Shown: piece after piece, positions 1 through 6,510 of the stretch
Numbering within the stretch: position 1 is the stretch's first letter
How the letters are laid out: every line of letters begins with the position of its first letter
DNA from: Desulfobacterales bacterium C00003106
Lineage (GTDB): Bacteria > Desulfobacterota > Desulfobacteria > Desulfobacterales > C00003106
NCBI GenBank assembly: GCA_001751015.1
Contig: MAXM01000319.1
Span: 1 to 6,744 of the forward strand
DNA: 6,744 nucleotides
Direction of reading: 5' to 3'
Translations under genes and position numbers: made by a program
The notes under the pieces: generated by a model
Databases searched by the model: none
Seen by the model: the letters and a program-made list of their open reading frames with translations, nothing else
What the model was told of the DNA's origin: nothing

Positions 1-49
1 GATATTGTCAGAGCAGCGACATTGACAACTCCGAAGTTGGACTTATTAT

Positions 50-206
50 GGGCTCGCCTAAAAATAACTTCACATTTTAATGCGTCGATCCATCTCGCAT
101 GGCTGCGTTGCTCGTCGGTTAAATAGCCCTGCTATTCGCCCTTCTCGCGCCTTGCCATGCGGGCGCCTCAACACCTGAAAATGTAAATTTATTTTTGGGC
201 GAACCC
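50..206. repeat. 157-bp palindromic element with 31-bp inverted ends
   Basis: The two ends, 50-80 and 176-206, are inverted copies matching at 26 of 31 positions and sharing the core AAAAATAA. Nested inside are a second perfect inverted pair (GCATGGC at 97-103, GCCATGC at 154-160) and a central hairpin (AATAGC 122-127, GCTATT 131-136, 3-base loop). The trinucleotide TAT flanks both sides, which could be a 3-bp target duplication but is too short to be secure. The nested dyads would let a transcript fold into one long, interrupted hairpin. It has no transposase, so if mobile it is non-autonomous (MITE- or REP-like). The style resembles dispersed palindromes I associate with Desulfobacterales genomes, but copy number cannot be judged from one window. 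It lies 104 bases beyond the acyltransferase stop codon. Confidence 0.8.
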
Positions 207-310
207 TATGGTGTTTTTTCAGACACGTGGACGTGTGCATAGGCTGGTTGTCTCGCAGCCAACTGCTGGAACCAACGGGCTGGATGGCAAGAATGACCCC
301 GCGCGGCCCA
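207..310. other. GC-rich intergenic spacer, no convincing gene
   Basis: This spacer lies between the acyltransferase stop and the 31-bp-ended palindrome, and is clearly richer in G and C than the neighbouring gene. A 5-bp hairpin sits at 223-236 (ACACG, loop TGGA, CGTGT) and another at 242-260 (GGCTG and CAGCC). Neither is followed by a T-run on the minus strand, so neither is a standard terminator for the gene. Short open frames cross it on the minus strand, one starting with an ATG that overlaps the acyltransferase TAA at 309-313, but none has a recognisable product. It may belong to a larger repeat unit together with 50-206. The remaining left edge, 1-49, shows only a small hairpin (CAACT 26-30, AGTTG 35-39). 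Confidence 0.4.
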
Positions 311-1294
311 TTAAGTTCGCTGGAGCACCTTCTTGGACACAGTTATTGTATTCAGGTAATAGATGACACATACTATGATAAGATAAGCTATTATTGTTTC
401 ATGCAGCGTTAATGATTTTCTTTCTATTCTCAGAGTTAGGGAGAATATCAATATGTTACTGGCCAATAACCAGTATAACACATTGGAGCCTATTGTTCTT
501 AACAATTCTGACACGTGCGATATCTTGTCTACAAGAATTGACAAGATATAGTAGATGTATACTAACCCAAATGAGCCCAAGATCCATGATATTGACGGCG
601 GAAATCTCGAAGGCTGTTTCCCTTCTATTAATGTTATTGCCATGAATTCAATTATCGCAAAGACAGCAAGTGCCATATACGTCCATGAAAATCCGATCTG
701 CTTATGAGCAAAGAAGGCTCCTGATAGAAAAAGAGGAAGATACTGAATAACTGGAAACGCAGGATATTTTGTTGTTCCTATCAGCAACCCGAGTTGTGGA
801 CTATTGATTGAAGAATAATCAATGAAAGTAAATGCAAAGCAGAAAAAAATCGAAAGCAGAAAAAGCGACTTATTCAAGATAGCTTTCTTTATGTACTCAG
901 AGAATATGACTGCAAATCGAATAACAAGAAAAAATGAAAGCAAAAACTCAGAATAACCTGGTATATCAAAAAGTAAAACGATATCTATGATTACAAGAAA
1001 ACTGAATGAATCATTGATAAACAGTCTGAAAGAAATTGCTGAGATGTAAAAGGCTATCAAAATCTTGAACGAATTCTTTGTCATTCTCTCTGTTGCGATG
1101 TTTTCTTTTTTCAGGTATGCCAAATAAAAAGCATAGCCGAAACAGAAAAAAAAACCAGAAAAGGAGACTAAATTCGTCCATCTGGAAAACAGGGTCATTA
1201 TGGCATTATCTGCCGCAAAGAATTGAATAACATGCGCCAAGACCATTCCAAGAACAAGAATCCCCTTTGTTGTATCCAAATATGTGATTCGCAT
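311..1294 (-). CDS. Membrane-bound acyltransferase, Acyltransferase_3 type
   Basis: This 327-residue protein probably transfers an acyl group, typically acetyl, to a sugar of a surface polysaccharide or lipid from within the inner membrane; the substrate cannot be read from the sequence. The family signature is at the N terminus: LDTTKG at 6-11, then a hydrophobic helix ending in His21, the expected position of the conserved histidine. About ten or eleven membrane helices follow, roughly at 12-28, 42-61, 75-92, 97-110, 116-132, 142-158, 180-196, 203-222, 236-255, 270-288 and 299-316. FPVIQYLPLFLSG (180-192) and RFPPS (230-234) match the style of this family. The length is normal. I start at the ATG at 1294 because AGGA lies 9 bases upstream and the LDxxKG spacing fits; a TTG at 1318 is the only earlier in-frame start. 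Base composition is unusual: 841-960 is about 31% GC, against 57% at 2101-2160 in the next gene, which suggests acquisition. A distant alternative is another multi-pass glycan protein such as an O-antigen polymerase. Confidence 0.85.
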   Translation of the reverse strand: MRITYLDTTKGILVLGMVLAHVIQFFAADNAIMTLFSRWTNLVSFSGFFFCFGYAFYLAYLKKENIATERMTKNSFKILIAFYISAISFRLFINDSFSFLVIIDIVLLFDIPGYSEFLLSFFLVIRFAVIFSEYIKKAILNKSLFLLSIFFCFAFTFIDYSSINSPQLGLLIGTTKYPAFPVIQYLPLFLSGAFFAHKQIGFSWTYMALAVFAIIEFMAITLIEGKQPSRFPPSISWILGSFGLVYIYYILSILVDKISHVSELLRTIGSNVLYWLLASNILIFSLTLRIERKSLTLHETIIAYLIIVCVIYYLNTITVSKKVLQRT

Positions 1295-1303
1295 CTTGTT
1301 TTG

Positions 1304-1307
1304 TCCT
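1304..1307 (-). promoter_or_regulatory. Ribosome binding site fixing the acyltransferase start
   Basis: AGGA on the minus strand lies 9 bases ahead of the ATG at 1294-1292. The competing TTG at 1318 lies upstream of this site and has no comparable purine-rich motif, so the ATG is preferred. No convincing -35/-10 pair was found for this gene. Confidence 0.55.
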
Positions 1308-1367
1308 ATTGACCGCAATGATTTTCAGCGCCGGGATTATGTAGGAGCTACCTGTTCTCACTCAGTC

Positions 1368-1492
1368 TATAGACCTTCAGATAATTAATTGCACAAGGCT
1401 AGAGGGAAAAATTCGAGTAAGGCGTACATTGGGGTACGTTGTCGGGGATTTTGACCGATAACGCCGTGCAATTATTTATGTGAAGGTCTATA
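1368..1492. repeat. 125-bp palindromic element with 27-bp inverted ends
   Basis: The ends, 1368-1394 and 1466-1492, are inverted copies matching at 25 of 27 positions; each begins TATAGACCTTCA reading inward. The interior is about 71 bp and carries a small hairpin (CGTAC 1423-1427, GTACG 1434-1438, 6-base loop). The left end is also the centre of a perfect 10-bp palindrome, GTCTATAGAC (1365-1374). The sequence is unrelated to the 50-206 element. No protein is encoded, so it would be a non-autonomous or REP-like repeat. The right arm overlaps the end of the oxidoreductase gene and provides its TAG stop (1488-1490). In a transcript from that gene it would form a long stem right after the stop, which could protect the mRNA 3' end. 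The remainder of the gap, 1295-1367, shows only the acyltransferase ribosome binding site. Confidence 0.82.
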
Positions 1493-2903
1493 TTATGTTT
1501 CTCACCTTTTCATGATACTCATCGTCTGCATTGATCGACCAGACATCATGGTTTGCGCCAAGGATATTTTCCACGGCAAGCAGGGCCGTAAGCATGGAAT
1601 GATCCATATTATTGTATTTGAACAGACCATAGCGGCCACACAGTTGCAGATTGTCAAACCCTGTCAGGAAAGACCCTATCGTTTCCAGGCGGGTTTCGTA
1701 TGCCTCATCATAGACCGGATAGCACTTTGGCATACGAACGACAAAACCGTCAAAGACTGCATCAGGTTCAACCAATCCCAAACGTCCTATTTCGGTCTTC
1801 CCAAGAGCTATCAACTCGTGGTCCGGCATTGACCAGAATTCATCCTGCTCCCAGCAGAAGTATTCAAGACCCATAGACGAATGATTCTTGTCAGGGACCA
1901 TATACGGACTCCAATTGGCAAAACACTGGATACGGCCCATCTTCACGGAAGGATCATGGACATATATCCATGTGTCCGGCAATGTCTCCTGCCGGTTCAT
2001 AAGCAGATTAATCGTGAGCAGTGAACGGTACGTGAGCCCCCTGGCGGCATCGATAACCTTTTTCGGGGGCTCCGGTCGCAACCTCAGGATAAGCTCGGTG
2101 ACCGGCATGGTGGATATGAAATCCGTGCCTGCTTCCAGAGTTGCGCTATTTCCACCGGCAACCCACACCCCTGTTATCCGACCTTTATCGTGTCGTATTT
2201 CCGTGACCCTGTGTCCGAAACGTATTTCGCCGCCGAGTTTTTCGGCCTTGTGCGCCATTGTCTCGTACATCTGGCCAGGTCCAAGGCGTGGATAGTTGAA
2301 TTCATTAATGAGCGTCTTGATGACTTGCTGTTGCTTAAGCAGAACATTTGCCACGGCAGTCCAAAGGGAAAGGCCCTTAATCCTCTGAGCCGCCCACTTG
2401 GCCCTGATCCTGGCACAGGGAATGCCCCAAACCTTCTCCGTGTATGTCTTGAAAAAAGCGTTGTACAGTTTTGAGCCAAAGCGATTTGTGACCCACTGTT
2501 CAAAGGTCGTCTCCTCGGATGCGGGAAACATTGCTGCCTTGAGGTAGCTTCCAAGGATTTGGGCCGAACATGGAAAACTGAGACCGAGCAGGGCATTCAT
2601 CGGCTGCAACGGATAGTGAAAAAACCTGCCATTATAGTATATGCGCGACACGCGAGGACGTCTGAGAAATTCATCGCCCAGGACTTCCTGCCAGAGGTCA
2701 TTGATCGCCTGTATCTTGGAAAAAAAACGGTGGCCACCGACGTCAAACCGAAACCCCTTGTACTCGATAGTCCTGCTGATTCCGCCTGGCACATGATCCG
2801 CTTCAAGACAGACAACAGGGACCTTGCGCTTCGACAGATCATAAGTGGCAACAAGGCCTGCCGGGCCTCCGCCTATGACAACCACCTGTTTTTCCGTTTT
2901 CAT
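1488..2903 (-). CDS. FAD-dependent oxidoreductase, UDP-galactopyranose mutase/HemY-like
   Basis: This 471-residue soluble flavoprotein belongs to the large amine oxidase/protoporphyrinogen oxidase-like group (COG1232 style), a relative of UDP-galactopyranose mutase. The N terminus is a classic dinucleotide-binding fold: VVVIGGGPAGL at 7-17 and Glu34, which should hold the adenosine ribose. PGGISRT (39-45) and FDVGGHRFFSK (53-63) follow, as expected for FAD contact near the isoalloxazine. YYNGRFFHYPLQP (89-101) resembles the substrate-side strand of mutase-like members, and KVWGIP (157-162) with WAAQRIKGL (170-178) is typical of the subgroup. The C-terminal FAD motif is CGRYG (422-426) plus YNNMDHSMLTALLAVENIL (430-448). 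Such proteins are common in polysaccharide clusters, so a role in nucleotide-sugar or lipid-linked glycan modification is my inference; the reaction is unknown. The ATG at 2903 is preceded by the weak G-rich motif GGGTGGG. The stop codon lies inside the right arm of the 1368-1492 palindrome, so the last few residues may have been changed by that insertion. Confidence 0.9.
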   Translation of the reverse strand: MKTEKQVVVIGGGPAGLVATYDLSKRKVPVVCLEADHVPGGISRTIEYKGFRFDVGGHRFFSKIQAINDLWQEVLGDEFLRRPRVSRIYYNGRFFHYPLQPMNALLGLSFPCSAQILGSYLKAAMFPASEETTFEQWVTNRFGSKLYNAFFKTYTEKVWGIPCARIRAKWAAQRIKGLSLWTAVANVLLKQQQVIKTLINEFNYPRLGPGQMYETMAHKAEKLGGEIRFGHRVTEIRHDKGRITGVWVAGGNSATLEAGTDFISTMPVTELILRLRPEPPKKVIDAARGLTYRSLLTINLLMNRQETLPDTWIYVHDPSVKMGRIQCFANWSPYMVPDKNHSSMGLEYFCWEQDEFWSMPDHELIALGKTEIGRLGLVEPDAVFDGFVVRMPKCYPVYDEAYETRLETIGSFLTGFDNLQLCGRYGLFKYNNMDHSMLTALLAVENILGANHDVWSINADDEYHEKVRNII

Positions 2904-2981
2904 CTATGCCCACCCGCTGTACTGATCATCAAGGCTCATTTTGAAAGCCAAAGCTGTCGGTAACTCAAACCGCCTCGGCAG

Positions 2982-3009
2982 GTTGATATCATATTTTAAT
3001 TATATCAAC
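2982..3009. promoter_or_regulatory. Operator-like dyad over the oxidoreductase promoter
   Basis: Two perfect 8-bp arms, GTTGATAT (2982-2989) and ATATCAAC (3002-3009), are separated by a 12-base AT-rich centre. The right arm overlaps the extended -10 promoter at 2999-3007. A perfect dyad with about 20-bp centre-to-centre arm spacing fits a dimeric transcription factor contacting two helical turns, so repression at this promoter is plausible. It is not a terminator for the upstream AsmA gene, because the stem is AT-rich and no T-run follows. Just beyond it, 2968-2984 can form a small stem (AACC with GGTT) that would lie near the start of the transcript. Confidence 0.45.
2999..3007 (-). promoter_or_regulatory. 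Extended -10 promoter for the oxidoreductase gene
   Basis: The minus strand reads TGATATAAT, a full-consensus -10 (TATAAT, 3004-2999) with the TG extension one base upstream. The -35 position, 17 bases away, is GTGCCC and does not match consensus, which is tolerated in extended -10 promoters. Transcription would start near 2990-2993 and leave an untranslated leader of about 90 bases before the ATG at 2903. This suggests that the oxidoreductase is not solely dependent on readthrough from the AsmA-like gene. Confidence 0.45.
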
Positions 3010-3099
3010 ATAACTTGAACGGGGCACATAATAATTATCCTTCTTCAATCGTCATTTGACATTGCCGGAGTCTCCCGATACAAAAGAGCGATATATCTT

Positions 3100-6000
3100 C
3101 TATGGCAATGAAGCCGTTTTCTTGAAAAAATCACGTACGTGTTTCTGGCGAAGATTGAGGTGTTTACCGGTATACAACGACACTTCAGGGTCTCCTATTC
3201 TCCCTTTGACTTGAATGGGAATCAATGCAATGGCTTTCTGGCCGTCGCCAAGATCCATTCCCACCCAGGGGATGACAGTAAGAATAGAATCAATGACCTT
3301 AAAGGGTTTTACAAGCACAATAATATCCATTTGCTTGTTGAAGCTGATTGTTCCGCTGGCGAACATGTTCAGTCCGTTACCTATCATATAGAAGTCATTG
3401 ATGATGAGGCTGTTGTCTGATATCTTCCCTGTCAGCTTCGCCTTCGAGTATGGATAGCCCGTGGAAAAGAAATCCTTGATCCCGTGTAATGAAAACAGAT
3501 CCGCCACGTTGACAATAGTGAGCAGCTTTGATAGGGCTGTGAAATTTTTTATCTTTCCGTTATTACATTCAAACTCAACATGTCCGTTGTCCCAGTTGTC
3601 CGGAACACCTTCAATCTTTGCATCAAGAGAAAACAGACCTGTCATGTTCTGCTTTTTTATGCCAATGCATGCAAATAATTCCTGTAAATCATTCTTGACT
3701 TTTTTGTCTGTAGAAACCTTCAAGGATGTTCGATCAGGCGCTTTGTTCAGGACGCCGGTTGTTTGAATACCGCAGATCTCTCCTGTAACAACGGAAACCG
3801 ACACTCTTTCTTCTTCTTTCAGAGTTATCTTTCCTGAAAGATTATCCCATACGTATTTTTCGGTCTCCGGGGATTTATCGGATATGTCCGGATTGTATTC
3901 AAACTGCTCAAAATTAAAATTGATATCACCTGTAACAGAGTGCCCGGACAGTGCGGTATGTGCTGATGACCCGGATTCCGGTTGTTCCCGGTGAGTTCGG
4001 GAATCATCACTGTGAGATTGTACTTTTTTCAAGGATTCGAAGACTCGTAAAAGATTACTGGTGGAAACATAATCCGACTCAATATTCAGATCAATCACGA
4101 TATCTGCCTCAAACAAGGCAACCCGGCCGTCGGCAAGTACCAGTTCATTATTAAGCGCCAGAGACGCACCTTCTATTTCTATTAACGATTCATGCCCGTT
4201 TATCTTTGCATTATTGATTCTGATCATATCGTCTCCGGAATAAAAACTGAACCCGGCCATTTCAAGAGACCCGCTGAACCCATGTATGTCAGGTTTAGTG
4301 AAAGAGTACTTCAGCTTGCAGTCACCCCCTATCTTGCCTGACAACAGCCTGTTATTCTCGAGAATCCGGCATAACGTATCCCTGCTCAGGCTTCCCTTAA
4401 AACCGGCGTCTATGCTGCCATCTGACGTGTCGAGATCTATCCACAGGTTTGCTTTTTCTTCAGGAGAATCGATTATCAGCTCTTTGAGTATCAGTCTGTT
4501 TTTGCCCATTTCAAGGTCTATCCGGGTCTTAATCTCGTTTTTCTGATCCTGCTTTGTAATCAGGGTTCCTTTTACGCTCATCCCGTTTTTCTGAAATGAG
4601 AGAATCATCGGATCAATAGTGCATGGTGTGCGGGGGAAATAGAGAAGCGGTATCCAGCCCTTTGTCTTTATCCACTGGCCAAGATTCTCTTTACAAGTCC
4701 CTTTCAATTCCAGGCTGCCCTTGAAATCCTTCCAGAATGCGTGATCCAGGTCCGTTTTTATATCCAGACGCTGATCGGAAATATCCATCCTGCAGTCTGA
4801 TATGAGGATTTTGTCATTTCCGACTTCTGCGTTTGCGGTTCTGATCAGGCCGGGTCCCGGCAGAAAAGGGGTATGTATATCCAGGTTCTTAGTATTTATC
4901 GTCATATTGTATTTCAGGTTTTCCAAATCACGCACAGCGCCCTTAACCTGCAACCCTCTTATCTCAAGGCCTCCTTTGATTGAGTGAATCATGGGGGTTA
5001 GTCTCTTTTTCAATCGCGGCCAGGATTTCAACTGTTCAAACAGGGGGCCTGATTCCAGGTCGGCATCAGTTTTTTCAATGTCAAGCCTGACTGCGCCGGC
5101 CCACTGGACAGATCCCTTTGTGTCATGAATAAGATGCGGGCCGATACTTCCGTTAATACTGCTCCAGGCACACTTGTCCGGAGATATCTCAATAACTCCC
5201 TTTCTGATTCCAACAGGATAGATGAGCCTTTGGTATCCAATACTGCTGTCTGAATCATAGATTGCTACTTTTGTTTTCAGTCTTGCCAGCTTGTCACCGA
5301 GACTGAGCCTGCCCTGAGCTCTCCCTTTTGCGCTTTTCATCCTGGCAAGTTCATTTTTGACCTCTTCATTTTCTCTGAAGATGTTGTCGCGCAGCAAGGC
5401 AGGCAGTTCGGAAATATCGGCATCAAGATCGAGATCCAGGTTAAAGCCGGGGTCATTGCCATCGAGGTCCAGCTCAAGGATGCCGTTCCTGCCCCTGGAA
5501 TTTCCAAGTTTTGCTGAAAGATTCCGGCCGGTCAGCACCGAGTTTTCAATTCTTACCGGTCCTGTAGCGTTTTCAAGATGCAGGTTTACTTCCGGGATCC
5601 GTATAGTTGCATTATCTGCAAAAGCCGTAATCACCATGGAATCAAGCCTCTCAAAATCCCCGGTATAGCCACTGAAAACATACCCCCCGGTTTTTGCTCC
5701 GCCGCCCCGCACAATGCCGCAAACCAGTTTTGCCACATCGTTTTTTCCAAACAGCAGCATAATCTTTTCATTTACTTCAGTGAGGTTTATCTCTTGCCCC
5801 TGAATATCCAGATTCCAGTATGTTTTCAGGCCGTCATATTCTTTTTGCTTCTGTTTTTTAAAACTGACGTCGGCATTGATTTTTTTTGCAAAGGTGAGCC
5901 TGCAAGCGCTTTTCAGATCAAACGCATTCGGGGCTACTGACACGGCCGCATCAAGATCAAAGATTTCAAGCTGTGGAGTCTGATTTGCCAGGGCCTTGAA

Positions 6001-6447
6001 AAACCCGTCTGAGGGCAGAAGGATATGGCCGTTTTTAACAACGACTCTTATTAAAGGGAGGATCGGTTTTTTCTTGTGAGCGGAAGAGGTCTTTGCATCC
6101 GAACCTGATTTACTCAGGGTCTTGATGACTATATCAGGATCATGCAGTTCAATTTCTATTTCCGGTTTTCCGGAAAGCAATCCTGTCCAGTCTGCAAAAA
6201 GAGTCCCACAGGGCAACGTTGTCTCAAAGCGATCATCTGATACTTCTATGCCTGAAAAGGAGATGCAGGGCCCGGGAAACCAGGCCCATGAAATCTTGTC
6301 AAAGTCTGACCGAAGATTGAGCCGGCTCTCCAATTGCTGTTTAAGCGCTGTTTGCACAGGCTTCAGGGTTATAGAGTAAGGCGCAATAAAGATAAGCAGG
6401 AAAAAGAAAAGGAGTCCACAGCCGGCAACCCCGGTTATTTTTTTCAT
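3100..6447 (-). CDS. AsmA-family protein with AsmA-like C-terminal domain
   Basis: This 1115-residue protein is anchored in the inner membrane, with nearly all of it in the periplasm. Family members (AsmA, YhdP, TamB and relatives) form long beta-rich grooves believed to carry phospholipids to the outer membrane; which lipid this one serves is unknown. After MKK, a single hydrophobic anchor spans about 7-25. Next is the AsmA-type start, with an amphipathic helix around LKPVQTALKQQLESRL and the WFPGPCISFSGIEVSD stretch. Long runs of alternating beta strands fill the middle. A polar Ser/His-rich linker near 808-838 probably separates two modules. The last 162 residues are the AsmA-like C-terminal region (AsmA_2 type), with GKIKNFTALSKLLTIVN, then GKISDNSLIINDFYMIG, and IPIQVKGRIGDPEVSLY near the end. 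Its length is near the E. coli YhdP/TamB range. I choose the ATG at 6447, with GGTGA 4 bases upstream, over the TTG at 6477, whose codons appear to belong to a gene remnant. The C-terminal domain makes YhdP-like more likely than TamB. Confidence 0.9.
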   Translation of the reverse strand: MKKITGVAGCGLLFFFLLIFIAPYSITLKPVQTALKQQLESRLNLRSDFDKISWAWFPGPCISFSGIEVSDDRFETTLPCGTLFADWTGLLSGKPEIEIELHDPDIVIKTLSKSGSDAKTSSAHKKKPILPLIRVVVKNGHILLPSDGFFKALANQTPQLEIFDLDAAVSVAPNAFDLKSACRLTFAKKINADVSFKKQKQKEYDGLKTYWNLDIQGQEINLTEVNEKIMLLFGKNDVAKLVCGIVRGGGAKTGGYVFSGYTGDFERLDSMVITAFADNATIRIPEVNLHLENATGPVRIENSVLTGRNLSAKLGNSRGRNGILELDLDGNDPGFNLDLDLDADISELPALLRDNIFRENEEVKNELARMKSAKGRAQGRLSLGDKLARLKTKVAIYDSDSSIGYQRLIYPVGIRKGVIEISPDKCAWSSINGSIGPHLIHDTKGSVQWAGAVRLDIEKTDADLESGPLFEQLKSWPRLKKRLTPMIHSIKGGLEIRGLQVKGAVRDLENLKYNMTINTKNLDIHTPFLPGPGLIRTANAEVGNDKILISDCRMDISDQRLDIKTDLDHAFWKDFKGSLELKGTCKENLGQWIKTKGWIPLLYFPRTPCTIDPMILSFQKNGMSVKGTLITKQDQKNEIKTRIDLEMGKNRLILKELIIDSPEEKANLWIDLDTSDGSIDAGFKGSLSRDTLCRILENNRLLSGKIGGDCKLKYSFTKPDIHGFSGSLEMAGFSFYSGDDMIRINNAKINGHESLIEIEGASLALNNELVLADGRVALFEADIVIDLNIESDYVSTSNLLRVFESLKKVQSHSDDSRTHREQPESGSSAHTALSGHSVTGDINFNFEQFEYNPDISDKSPETEKYVWDNLSGKITLKEEERVSVSVVTGEICGIQTTGVLNKAPDRTSLKVSTDKKVKNDLQELFACIGIKKQNMTGLFSLDAKIEGVPDNWDNGHVEFECNNGKIKNFTALSKLLTIVNVADLFSLHGIKDFFSTGYPYSKAKLTGKISDNSLIINDFYMIGNGLNMFASGTISFNKQMDIIVLVKPFKVIDSILTVIPWVGMDLGDGQKAIALIPIQVKGRIGDPEVSLYTGKHLNLRQKHVRDFFKKTASLP

Positions 6448-6451
6448 CACG

Positions 6452-6456
6452 TCACC
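6452..6456 (-). promoter_or_regulatory. Ribosome binding site for the AsmA-like gene
   Basis: GGTGA on the minus strand ends 4 bases before the ATG at 6447. Spacing is a little short, but nothing comparable precedes the in-frame TTG at 6477. This places the start right at MKK plus the membrane anchor, as expected for a signal-anchor protein. A GTG at 6450 is one codon earlier and cannot be excluded. Confidence 0.5.
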
Positions 6457-6465
6457 ATATCGCTT

Positions 6466-6510
6466 TCGGTCAGCCAACTCAAATGCCCGCAGTTTTGTGT
6501 GATCACCTAT
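6466..6510 (-). pseudogene. Start-region remnant of a four-helix-bundle protein gene
   Basis: Fifteen minus-strand codons read IGDHTKLRAFELADR. From memory this matches the N terminus of one branch of the four-helix-bundle family (23S rRNA intervening-sequence protein, PF05635/TIGR02436 type), whose members often begin Met-x-x-His-x-Lys-Leu-Arg-Ala-Phe-Glu-Leu-Ala-Asp. The position where ATG would be expected is ATA (6510-6508), with AGGG 8 bases upstream, as if a real start once stood there. The similarity ends after ADR, where the sequence passes in the same frame into the AsmA-like gene's leader. The rest of the family, including the usual RRAAxSxxxNIxEG region, is missing. The best reading is a deletion that left only this stub. 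The stretch is short, so chance similarity remains possible. Confidence 0.45.

Noticed and set aside
223..236. Hairpin beyond the acyltransferase as a rho-independent terminator
   Set aside because: The stem is only 5 bp and on the minus strand it is followed by CTGAAAAAAC, not by a T-run.
70..240. 56-codon minus-strand open frame from an ATG at 240
   Set aside because: It runs through the whole 50-206 palindrome, and the sequence is better explained by paired inverted repeats. No ribosome binding site or recognisable domain is seen.
1368..1492. CRISPR array or integron-type attC site
   Set aside because: There is only one inverted pair without regularly spaced direct repeats, and no attC-like core sites, integrase or Cas genes are present.
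2559..2963. Plus-strand 134-codon open frame opposite the oxidoreductase gene
   Set aside because: It is the antisense shadow of a strongly supported flavoprotein gene, with no family resemblance of its own.
3000..3029. Nine-codon minus-strand reading frame with a GAAGGA motif ahead of its ATG, as a possible leader peptide for the oxidoreductase
   Set aside because: It overlaps the likely -10 element and dyad, so it would lie upstream of the predicted transcript start. It has no run of diagnostic codons and no attenuator follows.
3057..3080. Plus-strand TTGACA at 3057 as a promoter
   Set aside because: The hexamer 17 bases downstream is only a partial -10 match and it points into the AsmA-like gene in the antisense direction, with no plus-strand gene to serve.
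6448..6477. TTG-initiated N-terminal extension of the AsmA-like protein
   Set aside because: The extra ten residues lack a ribosome binding site, begin with codons of the apparent four-helix-bundle stub, and would place charged residues ahead of an otherwise normal MKK signal anchor.
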